Source: Lacipirellula limnantheis (lineage in GTDB: Bacteria > Planctomycetota > Planctomycetia > Pirellulales > Lacipirellulaceae). Taken from it: a stretch of DNA of 64,000 bases. The first letter of the stretch is position 1, and each line of letters begins with the position of its first letter. This document shows, one piece after another, positions 32,724 to 40,103 of the stretch. The stretch is from the NCBI RefSeq assembly GCF_007746075.1, contig NZ_CP036339.1, forward strand, positions 6,256,028 to 6,320,027, given 5' to 3'. The translations under genes were made by a program, and so were the position numbers. Under the pieces are notes generated by a model, which was not told the DNA's origin, made no database searches, and worked only from the letters and a program-made list of their open reading frames with translations.

Positions 32724-33482
32724 TCAGCAGGCGGCGCGCCGTTGTCCACGTCGAGGAAACGCCAGCGCTGCCACCATCATCAACGTCATGCTCGCCGGTT
32801 CTGGAATGGAGTACTCGACCATGTAGCACTGTACCCAATCCCGTAAACCCCGTGAGTACTCTCCGGGCAGGTCTCTCCATCGCGTAATATTCGGGGTTCC
32901 TCGGCCAATCGCAAATGTTGCGAAGTCCTCGTTGTTTCCCAACTCGCCGCCGTTGCTCGGCTCAAAATACCAATAACCGTCATAGTATGGACTGTAGTAA
33001 CGGTGTGCGCCCCAGGACTCAAAACCGAAGGCAACGCCAGTAATGACAGGTTTGGTACTCTCAGTTCGCCAGAAGAGCTGGCCTGCTTCCGGTCCGGTTA
33101 CCCAACGCCACTCTCCCTCGATCGCGGAGTCGCTTGCGCCCATCCAGACCTGATAGTTGCCTCCTCGTTGGTAAGTGTTGTCGATGAAATCCTGTTCAGC
33201 TTGCGACGTGATGGTGACCAGATGTCCGGGAATGCCTTGGTACGATTTCGCTCCCGCCGCGGCACTTGACTCAGCAAAAGTGCGGGTAGCTGAGCCGAGC
33301 TTAATCAACTCGTAATAATGGCCGTTGGTTGGATTCCGGACTACTGTGTTAAAGATTTCGTAATACTCAAGCGGTTGGGCGGCGATCGGGGCTACCGCTA
33401 CAAAAAAATATTCCGAAGAACACCGCGGTCCAGCAAGCAGCGCGAGGCGCACCCTCAGCGCAAAGAAGTAGTCGCAACACAC
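32724..33482 (-). CDS. PEP-CTERM protein with C-type-lectin-like domain
   Basis: A 252-residue protein. After an unusual N-terminus (GTG start), the region YYELIKLGSATRTFAESSAAA ... GHLVTITSQAEQDFI ... YQVWMGASDSAIEGEWRWVTG ... GEYSRGLRDWVQCYMVEY is the C-type-lectin fold as found in exported bacterial proteins. It ends with the sorting signal: IPEPASM, a hydrophobic run and PRRGQRR. Export and exosortase processing are expected; no exosortase is in the window. The first 35 residues are a poor signal peptide, so the true start may be different. Confidence 0.75.
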   Translation of the reverse strand: MCCDYFFALRVRLALLAGPRCSSEYFFVAVAPIAAQPLEYYEIFNTVVRNPTNGHYYELIKLGSATRTFAESSAAAGAKSYQGIPGHLVTITSQAEQDFIDNTYQRGGNYQVWMGASDSAIEGEWRWVTGPEAGQLFWRTESTKPVITGVAFGFESWGAHRYYSPYYDGYWYFEPSNGGELGNNEDFATFAIGRGTPNITRWRDLPGEYSRGLRDWVQCYMVEYSIPEPASMTLMMVAALAFPRRGQRRAAC

Positions 33483-33553
33483 GTTGGCACATGAAGAGCT
33501 GCCTCAGTTCCTGCCCTTGGCGAAAGTGTGACCCTTGCGGTTTGCGACGTCAA

Positions 33554-33685
33554 CTAAATATCGCCGAGGGCAGCTGTTGCAGATACCCAATGCGTTTCAG
33601 GGCTGCAGGGAACCGGCGCGGCGTCGCTGAAGAGATAGTAGCAAGCGGGCTTGGCCGGCAGCTCTTTGGGTGGTTCGTCTTCCAT
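33554..33685 (-). CDS. Possible 43-residue protein
   Basis: ATG (complement of 33683-33685) opens MEDEPPKELPAKPACYYLFSD-type sequence, ending ALGDI before TAG. Composition is protein-like (acidic, Pro-rich start, aromatic core), but there is no ribosome site or promoter. It lies in the 350-base gap between two PEP-CTERM genes, which otherwise appears empty. Confidence 0.25.
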   Translation of the reverse strand: MEDEPPKELPAKPACYYLFSDAAPVPCSPETHWVSATAALGDI

Positions 33686-33836
33686 GCCAGCCACGATAAC
33701 GGCGGCGCAAAAAACCTACGCTCGCCAATCGTACATCTTGCGGCCAGCGGGCGGGTGGAGCCCAAATCGGAGGCAGGAAACAGGAAATTGTATTGCATTG
33801 GACGCCGGCCGGCCGCACAATGCGGACGCAGGGGCA

Positions 33837-35081
33837 ATGTTAACGGATCGTCTAATGGCAACCTGGTCCTCGTGTAGGAAACGCACGTGCCTTCTTTGGT
33901 GCATCTTATTCTCTCTCACTGGCGGACCAGCGCTGGGGGCTAACGCACGCTTCCTCCCGCTCAACTTCTCCGGCATTGCCGCCCTCTCCGCAGATGGACA
34001 AGTTGTCGCCGGCCGGATCGGTAATGCCAGCGTCCTGTGGACTGAGGCCCGCGGCGTCGAGCGTTTTCCGGTGCCACCTGGCCTGTCGCTGCGCTACGTC
34101 AACGATCTGTCCGGGGACGGAACCACGATCGTTGGCGGCGTCCAAGTCGGTAGCGGGCTAACAGGTCACTACGAACCGTTCCGGTGGACGCGCGAGGGCG
34201 GCTACCAGCTATTAGGGTCTCTGTCGACCGATTGGCTCGACGACGCTTACGCTACTGCAACCTCCTACAACGGCGATGTCATCGTCGGCACCAATCGTAC
34301 CCCTGAAGGCCGCCGAGCCTTCCGCTGGACGCCGGCAACGGGCTTGGTGAACCTCGGCACGCTGGGAACTACCAATCCGTATTACGACCCGTTTAGCGAA
34401 GCCGAAGCAGTCACGGATGACGGCAGCATCACGGTCGGCACCGTCAGCACCGATGAGGACGCGTACTACAAGCCATTTCTTTGGACAGAATCTGGTGGTT
34501 TTAATCTGATCGGCCTTCCCGCAGCCCCTCATCCTGGACCGGGCGGCATTCCAGCTGGAGGCGCGTCGCGAGTATCTGGTGACGGAAAAGTCGTCACCGG
34601 TGCAAGTCAAGTAGTTGGGGATCTAAAGTACTTTAGTTGGACTGCAGAGGGCGGATTCGTGCCGTTGCAAGCCGGTGCAGACATCAACACGGCGATCGCG
34701 AACTCAATCTCCCGCGACGGGTCAACGATTGTCGGCACCGAGATTTTGTGGAACGTTCCTGCACCTGGTAAGACAACGACTCACGCGAGCATTTGGCGAC
34801 TTGCCAAAGACGGTTATCAGTTTGCCAGGGTTGCTGACGTTCTCGCGGCGAGCGGCGTCGATATCAGCGGGTGGCAATTGACGAATGTCTATGGCGTTTC
34901 TGCCGACGGACGCACGCTGTTAGGCATCGGAGTGGACCCTCAAGGAATTAATCGCGCGTGGTACGCAGTCTTGAGCGTTCCCGAACCTGCCGCCGGCGCG
35001 ATCGCAGCCATTGCCGTCTCGATGACGGGTTGCGTTGCGAACATGCGTCCCTCGCGCCGCCTTCGCCGCCCGCAGGGATGA
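33837..35081 (+). CDS. PEP-CTERM protein with HAF-type beta repeats
   Basis: About 414 residues from ATG 33837 (ATG 33855 is also possible). The signal region is CLLWCILFSLTGGPALGA. It has at least seven repeats of the pattern S-x-D-G-x-x-x-x-G (ALSADGQVVAGRI, LSGDGTTIVGGV, VTDDGSITVGTV, VSGDGKVVTGAS, ISRDGSTIVGTE, VSADGRTLLGIG). Each is typical of HAF-repeat beta-propeller-like exported proteins. It ends VPEPAAGAIAAIAV plus a basic tail, the PEP-CTERM signal. It is predicted to be exported and surface-associated. Confidence 0.8.
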   Translation: MLTDRLMATWSSCRKRTCLLWCILFSLTGGPALGANARFLPLNFSGIAALSADGQVVAGRIGNASVLWTEARGVERFPVPPGLSLRYVNDLSGDGTTIVGGVQVGSGLTGHYEPFRWTREGGYQLLGSLSTDWLDDAYATATSYNGDVIVGTNRTPEGRRAFRWTPATGLVNLGTLGTTNPYYDPFSEAEAVTDDGSITVGTVSTDEDAYYKPFLWTESGGFNLIGLPAAPHPGPGGIPAGGASRVSGDGKVVTGASQVVGDLKYFSWTAEGGFVPLQAGADINTAIANSISRDGSTIVGTEILWNVPAPGKTTTHASIWRLAKDGYQFARVADVLAASGVDISGWQLTNVYGVSADGRTLLGIGVDPQGINRAWYAVLSVPEPAAGAIAAIAVSMTGCVANMRPSRRLRRPQG

Positions 35082-35132
35082 GGGAGGGGGCATCGTTCAT
35101 CTAGCTGCCCAGCAATTCGCTTGGATTGTGTT

Positions 35133-35381
35133 ATGCCTTTCCCGTGGACCAACTTTAAGCTTTGGAAGCTACTTGCTCTCGCCGCCTTGCCAGCCCTGAC
35201 GATCGGATTGTGGCTTGCAATACCGGCTTACTTCCAATCGCTAGATCCATTGCTGCTCACCCCACGCGAGCACGACGCCACAGCACGCAGGCTTTTGGCT
35301 GGCGGTGGTCTCACTTTTGCCGGGTTTATATTGGCGTTCCTCGCTCGCCTCTTTGTGTCGATTGAGCGGGGACCGCGCTAG
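35133..35381 (+). CDS. Small two-helix membrane protein
   Basis: An 82-residue protein (ATG 35133; a TTG four codons earlier is possible). Helices are LLALAALPALTIGLWLAIP and LLAGGGLTFAGFILAFLARLF, with the loop LTPREHDATARR between them. Function unknown. It lies among other short membrane genes. Confidence 0.45.
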   Translation: MPFPWTNFKLWKLLALAALPALTIGLWLAIPAYFQSLDPLLLTPREHDATARRLLAGGGLTFAGFILAFLARLFVSIERGPR

Positions 35382-35419
35382 TTGCTTCATGCCGATCGCG
35401 TCTGATTGACCAGAGCCAC

Positions 35420-35701
35420 TCATGGAGTGAAGCGGGGGCGGGGCATGGTGATAGATTTTATCACTCGCCAAAGTTGGCCAGCCGCGCCGGACGATGCTGA
35501 TACGGCTCGTCCATCATCGTCGGCGGCCAGCGAGCGAAGCGACGCCCTAAAGATCCCGGCGATAATGGCGACCACGGCCGTCACTGTCAGCAAACGACGG
35601 ACCGTGAATCTCTCGGGCATGGCCCAGCGGCAGAGCGACCCGGCGGCAATGAGCACCAAGCCGTCGATGAGTAGCGTCAAGATGAACCTCGGTCCGTTCA
35701 T
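35420..35701 (-). CDS. Small membrane protein with planctomycete RFTVR-type helix
   Basis: 93 residues from the ATG at 35701 (a second ATG lies at 35710). The first helix is FILTLLIDGLVLIAAGSL; then RFTVRRLLTVTAVVAIIAGI, a basic start plus helix that I recognise as a recurring planctomycete motif (RFSLR-x-LL...T-x-VA). The gene at 35758 ends in the same motif. The -10 TATCAT on the minus strand lies seven bases before the 35701 start. Confidence 0.5.
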   Translation of the reverse strand: MNGPRFILTLLIDGLVLIAAGSLCRWAMPERFTVRRLLTVTAVVAIIAGIFRASLRSLAADDDGRAVSASSGAAGQLWRVIKSITMPRPRFTP

Positions 35702-35708
35702 GTCACTC

Positions 35709-35714
35709 ATGATA
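35709..35714 (-). promoter_or_regulatory. -10 box TATCAT, leaderless start
   Basis: Minus-strand TATCAT, seven bases before the ATG at 35701. Confidence 0.4.
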
Positions 35715-35744
35715 GCGGGCGGGGAAGTCGCCTGCGAACTCCGC

Positions 35745-35750
35745 TATACT
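35745..35750 (+). promoter_or_regulatory. -10 box TATACT, leaderless start
   Basis: Seven bases before ATG 35758. Confidence 0.5.
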
Positions 35751-35757
35751 AGCGGCC

Positions 35758-36207
35758 ATGCTCACCTACGTCCGCTACGCCCTGGCGACTATTTGCTTCG
35801 CGGCGAGCGTTGCTTGTTTGGCGTTGTGGTGCGACACCATCTTGGACGAACGCCGCTTGAGCGTTAGCTACGTCTCCACGTCGTTAAACGTAATGCTTCA
35901 TGCGGCGGACGGAATCGGAAATATCCAGCTGAGCCGAAGTCGACTTGGAACTAGCGTCGTCGGTGAGTGGCGATTTACGTCCTCCCATTTCAGCGGCCGT
36001 GCTAGCCAGCTTCATTGGACCGGCGGTCATGAGGGCGCGCTCGGTCGCACTCGTACCGGCGTCTTTTTTCCGTTATGGTACGCAGCTCTCCTCTTCGCGC
36101 TCGCCGGCGTTGCCTCCTTACGAGTCGGCCGCCGCTTTACGCTCCGCTCGGCGATTATCGCCACGACCGTCGTGGCTGGGCTGTTGGGGATGGCGGTGAT
36201 TCTGTAG
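35758..36207 (+). CDS. Membrane protein with N- and C-terminal helices
   Basis: A 149-residue protein. Helix 1 is LATICFAASVACLALWC. A beta-rich extracytosolic part follows (LSRSRLGTSVVGEWRF). Two closing helices are WYAALLFALAGVASL and, after RRFTLR, SAIIATTVVAGLLGMAVIL. This plan is frequent among uncharacterised planctomycete proteins. Leaderless-type -10 box at 35745. Confidence 0.6.
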   Translation: MLTYVRYALATICFAASVACLALWCDTILDERRLSVSYVSTSLNVMLHAADGIGNIQLSRSRLGTSVVGEWRFTSSHFSGRASQLHWTGGHEGALGRTRTGVFFPLWYAALLFALAGVASLRVGRRFTLRSAIIATTVVAGLLGMAVIL

Positions 36208-36227
36208 GAAGACGACCTGGGGGCGGT

Positions 36228-36233
36228 TAAAAT
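36228..36233 (+). promoter_or_regulatory. -10 box TAAAAT, leaderless start
   Basis: In GGCGGTTAAAATGCGGGAC; seven bases before ATG 36241. Confidence 0.55.
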
Positions 36234-36240
36234 GCGGGAC

Positions 36241-36411
36241 ATGAAATCACTCAGCTCTTCCATTGTCGTCCTATCGTCGGCAATAATCTTCCACGGCTCC
36301 GCTGTCAGCGAGTCGGGGGATGCACGGGTGTTCCTCTTTATGATTGGATTCGTGATCGCCTTCTTGGGACTTACCGGCTGGAGGGCGGCGATGGCGCAGT
36401 CCACTTCCTGA
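36241..36411 (+). CDS. 56-residue membrane protein, copy B of a paralogous pair
   Basis: This encodes MKSLSSSIVVLSSAIIFHG, then SAVSESGDARVF, then LFMIGFVIAFLGLTGWRAAM and AQSTS. It is the same length as, and clearly homologous to, the 32438-32608 protein. Even the promoter string before the start is shared. The sequence following its stop (CCACGGCCGGGAGGCTTGG) recurs near 32074. Function unknown. Confidence 0.65.
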   Translation: MKSLSSSIVVLSSAIIFHGSAVSESGDARVFLFMIGFVIAFLGLTGWRAAMAQSTS

Positions 36412-36438
36412 CCACGGCCGGGAGGCTTGGAGCTAGGC

Positions 36439-37122
36439 CTACTTTCGCCCCGCCCGTCGCCAATGGGGTAGAAACGAAACAGACTTGTAGAGCCTTATCG
36501 TTGTTCTCTGAGTGGCTGCAATCAGAGTCGCGATAGCGCAAAGGACCAAAGTGCTCGGCTCTGGGATAATGGTCGCGCGGAAGCGTGTGGGGACTGTGCG
36601 GCTGCTGTTGTGGAATTGAAGCGGGCCGCCCTTAGTGTCTACGCTACCGTAGCGGGTAGCTTGCCAGTAATCTAGTTCGCCGATTCCCGAGACCTCTGTG
36701 GTTCCAGAAAGCATCGCCCATCCGGCGAGCTCCGACACTCCATACGGACCGACGAACAGGTCGAAGCCCCGTAGGCTAGCCCGCTTGAAGCCAACGAGAC
36801 CATTACTGTCAACAAAGGTTTCTGTGGGAGTAAAAAAGACGAATTCGCCAAGCCCCGCAATTGCAATGGCCGCTAACTCGTGGGGCGTATGGTAAATTGG
36901 AAATCCAGGCCAAGACGGGTCTGAACCAGTTTCAATAGTTCGGTTAGACGTGTTTCCGACGGCTGTAATTGTGAAGGGGAGCTCAAAGAATCTGCGTGAT
37001 CCTAGCGTCCCTGACCCAACGCCAGAATGTTCAAAGACTATCGTTGCCCCCACGACGGTGCGAGGAACGCAAACAGTAGCCACAGCCACCAAGAACGCGA
37101 GAAGAAGTGCGGGCATTAGCAT
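36439..37122 (-). CDS. PEP-CTERM protein of unknown function
   Basis: A 227-residue protein. The signal peptide is about 1-25 (VPRTVVGA). The beta-rich body starts TIVFEHSGVGSGTLGSRRFFELPFTITAVG. The C-terminal sorting signal is IIPEPSTLVLCAIATLIAATQRTTIR, followed by an unusual 18-residue extension past the usual basic end. Predicted to be exported; no domain recognised. Confidence 0.7.
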   Translation of the reverse strand: MLMPALLLAFLVAVATVCVPRTVVGATIVFEHSGVGSGTLGSRRFFELPFTITAVGNTSNRTIETGSDPSWPGFPIYHTPHELAAIAIAGLGEFVFFTPTETFVDSNGLVGFKRASLRGFDLFVGPYGVSELAGWAMLSGTTEVSGIGELDYWQATRYGSVDTKGGPLQFHNSSRTVPTRFRATIIPEPSTLVLCAIATLIAATQRTTIRLYKSVSFLPHWRRAGRK

Positions 37123-37217
37123 CTCCCAATCCAGAGTGATCCGTCGAACTTAATGCCGCGGCTCGATGACTTCAACCCTCGCGCCGACTGCGCCGCCCGC
37201 AGGGATGAGAGAGGCCT

Positions 37218-37490
37218 TCAGGAGATTCGACCGCTCGACCGTCGCCAACTGTAGATTGCCAGGGCCACCAGCAGCAGTAGCGTAAAGAAGAACAACGAGA
37301 GTACGCCGGCCGCAGCGTCGATAGAAATCGGGATCTGTCGTCTCCCCAGCGGTCCAAGTTCGGCGTACGAAATGACTGATTCCGGGGTGAGCCTCCCGTC
37401 GATCAGCCAACCGCTCCAGGTATCTTCAGAGAAGCCGAAGCGGTGTGGTCCGAGCTTGATGTTGAGTTGTCGAGTACTGCCACTGATCAC
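37218..37490 (-). CDS. Small membrane protein
   Basis: A 90-residue protein that starts with GTG (MISGSTRQLNIKLG). A soluble, beta-like N-terminal part is followed by one transmembrane helix (AAGVLSLFFFTLLLLVALAIYSW) and the basic tail RRSSGR. Upstream on the minus strand, TATACA and AGGAG precede the start. Function unknown. Confidence 0.45.
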   Translation of the reverse strand: MISGSTRQLNIKLGPHRFGFSEDTWSGWLIDGRLTPESVISYAELGPLGRRQIPISIDAAAGVLSLFFFTLLLLVALAIYSWRRSSGRIS

Positions 37491-37539
37491 CGCTGCGTCT
37501 CCTTGTATAGAGTCAAGCGGGGGCGGAGCATGGGGGCCA

Positions 37540-37869
37540 TCAAATTCGCTTTATTACTGTGAACGCGAAGTGACACTTAAGGTCTATATCTTCGCCATCG
37601 TCTTTGCGGCTGATGATCTTATAGGTGTGTAAATCTAACTCTAGAGCCGCTGCCGGGGAGTTTGTTGCGTCGTGTCGACGTTGCCATAACCGGAACGCCT
37701 TGCCGACTTGACCGCCGTCCGACATGATCCAGCAGGCATGCCCAATCTCGCAGCCTGTAATATCCACGGGCCGTGGGCCGATGAATGCGACTACGCAGTC
37801 GGCCATCGGTCCGTCGACGAGGTTGAAGCGCACTCTTCCTTCTGGATACTCGATTGCGTGCGGGTACAC
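37540..37869 (-). CDS. Hypothetical protein
   Basis: A 109-residue soluble protein with GTG start (MYPHAIEYPEGRVRFNLVDGP). The centre PRPVDITGCEIGHACWIMSDGGQVGKAF suggests a compact alpha/beta domain. I do not recognise it. It could be a fifth minus-strand cassette after the attC-like site at 38113, but no second attC-like site borders it. Confidence 0.4.
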   Translation of the reverse strand: MYPHAIEYPEGRVRFNLVDGPMADCVVAFIGPRPVDITGCEIGHACWIMSDGGQVGKAFRLWQRRHDATNSPAAALELDLHTYKIISRKDDGEDIDLKCHFAFTVIKRI

Positions 37870-38112
37870 GACGGGCGTCCTATTAAATTCCGATCTTTCG
37901 TGATCCTCGGTCGCACCTGACGCAACGACATCATTGGCGGCAGTCTACCAGAAATCCGACCGCACGAGATGCCCCGGTTCGCGCCCCTGCGGATCGGCTA
38001 ACAGGGAAACCGTAAGCGACAGGGTTCGCGTCGAGAATCTGATCCGTCGTCTCTTCGCTATTGGCGTTGCGTCGGCCATGGGAACGTCAGCGAAGGGGGT
38101 GTGGTGGGAGTA

Positions 38113-38224
38113 CGACCTCAAGCTGAGCGACTGCCCCCCCGCGGCGCGACGGCTGCGCGGGCGAACGTGGGGGAGCAGCCGGCGTGACACGCGGGGAGTG
38201 CGCTCCAGCGCTTGGTTAGGCGAC
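38113..38224 (-). other. attC-like recombination site (3' of the Imm51-like gene)
   Basis: On the minus strand it starts with the perfect core GTCGCCTAAC (complement of 38215-38224) and continues CAAGCGCTGGAGCGCACTCC into a long imperfect stem. The partner arm is CGCGGGGGGCAGTCGCTCAG (near 38124-38146), with unpaired bases as in attC hairpins. The right-hand core is degenerate. The core is complementary to GTTAGGCGAC at the 5' side of the gene. Confidence 0.55.
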
Positions 38225-38237
38225 GTTGGTTGACGTG

Positions 38238-38642
38238 TCATGAGCCGTGAATGAGGGACCACACAACCTGCATAAGAAGTCTGCAGCTGGACTCGGATTC
38301 GACCCACACCACGCAAGTCGCCGACTCGGTATCCCCGAACTGCAACTCGTCGGAAACCTCCGGGTGATACTTGGTGAACACGCTCCGAATCAGAGTAGCC
38401 CAGCCGTATCCGTCGGGTTCGAGGCCGAGTGCGGCAATCTTTGCGTTTGGGGCGGCGAACAACTCGCCCTCGGGCTGGAACTCTACCTGCCAAGCCAACG
38501 GAATATCGCGCCCGCCATAGGACGTGCTGCCCATAACCGAAAGAAGGACCGGCTCCCACCGCGCATCCTCCCAGATGCCGCCTTCGTCGGCATCCACGAG
38601 TTCCTGCAAATTGTCTGGAATCGTCCAATCGGGCATAATCAA
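38238..38642 (-). CDS. Imm51-like immunity protein (cassette gene)
   Basis: A 134-residue acidic soluble protein. The C-terminal half, GYGWATLIRSVFTKYHPEVSDELQFG followed by DTESATCVVWVESESSCRLL, resembles the Imm51 family, whose members protect against polymorphic toxins; this assignment is from pattern memory. A competing 227-residue frame overlaps it, but that one looks like a read-through of the attC-like site. The gene is bracketed by a perfect 10-bp inverted repeat (38215-38224 and 38660-38669), as expected for an integron cassette. No toxin is adjacent. Confidence 0.6.
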   Translation of the reverse strand: MIMPDWTIPDNLQELVDADEGGIWEDARWEPVLLSVMGSTSYGGRDIPLAWQVEFQPEGELFAAPNAKIAALGLEPDGYGWATLIRSVFTKYHPEVSDELQFGDTESATCVVWVESESSCRLLMQVVWSLIHGS

Positions 38643-38659
38643 CGAATAGCGTATGCGAA

Positions 38660-38773
38660 GTCGCCTAACGGCAAAGCTCAGCAGCGGCGTTGGCCAAGTG
38701 AGCTACTAACCCCAGAAAGCCTACATGCCCCCGCTGTCTGTTGCAGCGTCTGATTCGGCATCTAGGTTACACC
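38660..38773 (-). other. attC-like recombination site (3' of the zinc-ribbon gene)
   Basis: On the minus strand it runs from GGTGTAACC, which holds the TAA stop of the zinc-ribbon gene, to TGCCGTTAGGCGAC. The right core GTTAGGC fits the attC consensus GTTRRRY exactly, and the preceding CGCTGCTGAGCTTTGCC is in the position of the L' box. Confidence 0.55.
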
Positions 38774-39207
38774 AGCGCTAGCAGCTTACGGTAGTCGAGG
38801 AACTCGTTCTTCCAGTCGCCGTACATAGCGGTCAGCCCGCACGCCGGGCACCGGCATCCCAGATACAGCCACTTCACGTCCTCGCTGTCGGCGTACAGCG
38901 ACACCCCAACTGTGATCTCGAACTCCCGAGCGCCGCACGGGCAGGCGCACTCGCCTGGTTCGGCCTCGGCCATGTACTCGGCGCTGTCCCCGATCGGGTG
39001 CTCGTGCTTACAGGCGATGCACGCGCGGACGGCTACGCACTGATTGTCATCGAGGAACAGCCAAAAAACCCGGCCGCCACACTTACACACCGCGTCGGCG
39101 TAGTGGTGAGCGAGGTATGTGACCTCACCGCTGTAACGGAAAATCTCCTCGCGGATGTCGGCTTGGCTGTCGCCGTACCGCCACTTTCCGCGCTTCTTCA
39201 AGGCCAT
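38767..39207 (-). CDS. Zinc-ribbon protein of unknown function (cassette gene)
   Basis: A 146-residue protein with four Cys pairs (CKCGG, CIACKHEHPIG, CACPCG and CRCPACG), enough for two zinc ribbons. It opens MALKKRGKWRYGDSQADIREEI and closes YGDWKNEFLDYRKLLALV. I recall similar proteins in diverse bacteria with no known role, a scatter that fits cassette-borne genes. The stop codon lies inside the attC-like site. Confidence 0.65.
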   Translation of the reverse strand: MALKKRGKWRYGDSQADIREEIFRYSGEVTYLAHHYADAVCKCGGRVFWLFLDDNQCVAVRACIACKHEHPIGDSAEYMAEAEPGECACPCGAREFEITVGVSLYADSEDVKWLYLGCRCPACGLTAMYGDWKNEFLDYRKLLALV

Positions 39208-39230
39208 CGCGCGCCCTCTGCCTCCGCCGC

Positions 39231-39278
39231 CTATAACGCTTGCGTTCAGCCGGTTCGAGGATTGATTGTTTAGTTACC
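39231..39278 (-). other. attC-like recombination site (best match)
   Basis: Minus strand: ACTAAACAATCAATCCTCGA, then ACCGGCTGAACGCAAGCGTT and ATAG. The right part compares with CGGCTTAACTCAAGCGTTAG of classic aadA-type attC sites at 17 of 20 positions, and the left part with TCTAACAATTCGTTCAAGCC. The central loop is short. Confidence 0.6.
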
Positions 39279-39383
39279 GCGATCTCACCGAGAACTCGGT
39301 TGCGCCGCAGTTGGAACCGCCACCTGCGGATAAATGTACACGAAGTCTCGATGGGTCTGATGTGAAATTGTATCCGATGTGTG

Positions 39384-39746
39384 CTACGTGGAGCACCGCG
39401 ATTGGAGTTCTGAGAGTAGCCACCTCGCAAATCGTCGCGGTCCACGACGGTGCGGCTTTTTCGTATTGGCGTTCTCGGCGCATGCATCCAGAAAAAGTTG
39501 TGCGACGGTCTGAGCGGTTGTTACTCCGAGTTCGCTCCGAATCTTAGAGCAGCGTTCTGCAAGTTCGAAGAGTTCATCCGATTCCGCGGCTAGCCAGTGG
39601 TGTTGGTATTCATGCGGAAGGTCTTGTGAATTAAAGAAGATCAGCGTTCCGTTCTCGGCACAAACCGGCAGGACACGCATTAGCGCATCAAATAGCTCAC
39701 GTTCAGTCGCAGCCAGATCTCGTTCTAGCGCTGCAGATACGGTCAT
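39384..39746 (-). CDS. Hypothetical protein (cassette gene)
   Basis: A 120-residue soluble protein, helix-rich (ERDLAATERELFDALMRVLP; SDELFELAERCSKIRSELGV). There is no signal or membrane segment. The tail KKPHRRGPRRFARWLL is basic. I do not recognise the family. About 100 bases (39279-39383) without a gene separate its stop from the next attC-like site. Confidence 0.45.
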   Translation of the reverse strand: MTVSAALERDLAATERELFDALMRVLPVCAENGTLIFFNSQDLPHEYQHHWLAAESDELFELAERCSKIRSELGVTTAQTVAQLFLDACAENANTKKPHRRGPRRFARWLLSELQSRCST

Positions 39747-39754
39747 GCTTCATC

Positions 39755-39793
39755 CGCGAACGACCTGACGTTGAGCGGCTGGTTAGCTGCACC
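39755..39793 (-). other. Short attC-like junction
   Basis: Minus strand: GGTGCAGCTAACCAGCCGCT, then CAACGTCAGGTCGTTCGCG. The left core AGCTAAC fits RYYYAAC except for one position, and CTCAACGTCAGGTCGTT resembles the L'/R' boxes. It is much shorter than usual attC sites. Confidence 0.4.
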
Positions 39794-40097
39794 GCCACAA
39801 CGCCGCGCTGAAAGCGGTGAGCAATTCCCGGTCGCCCTCACCAGTGACAATGTGCGCGATTACATCGTCGGGGTAACGCTGCAAGTCGTCTGCGAGAAGG
39901 TGCCGGAGGTGTCCGGTGACGCGATGCTGCACTTCGTTGAGCATTCGGAGGCGACGCGGGTGGGCGATATCTTCCGTGCCCGGCACATACGTGCCCCGTG
40001 CGACCACCGTCAGATTGTGGGCATAGTCGGCCAATACACAGATCTGCCGATCTGACTTCAAGCGCGAATACGCAGCGACGGCTTCGTCGACGGTCAT
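39783..40097 (-). CDS. Conserved hypothetical protein (first cassette gene)
   Basis: A 104-residue protein: MTVDEAVAAYSRLKSDRQIC ... HNLTVVARGTYVPGTEDIAH ... RLRMLNEVQHRVTGHLRHLL ... RYPDDVIAHIV. This pattern recurs as small proteins of unknown function in many bacteria (pattern memory). Its TAA stop is inside the core AGCTAAC. The gene is bracketed by a perfect 12-bp inverted repeat (39782-39793 and 40104-40115), the signature expected when a cassette carries its own split attC ends. Confidence 0.65.
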   Translation of the reverse strand: MTVDEAVAAYSRLKSDRQICVLADYAHNLTVVARGTYVPGTEDIAHPRRLRMLNEVQHRVTGHLRHLLADDLQRYPDDVIAHIVTGEGDRELLTAFSAALWRCS

Positions 40098-40103
40098 GGC
40101 TCA

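Noticed and set aside
37945-38628. 227-residue minus-strand frame ending in a NQALERT-like tail
   Set aside because: It overlaps the better 134-residue Imm51-like frame, and its second half is a read-through of the attC-like stem; composition is Arg-rich, as in shadow frames.
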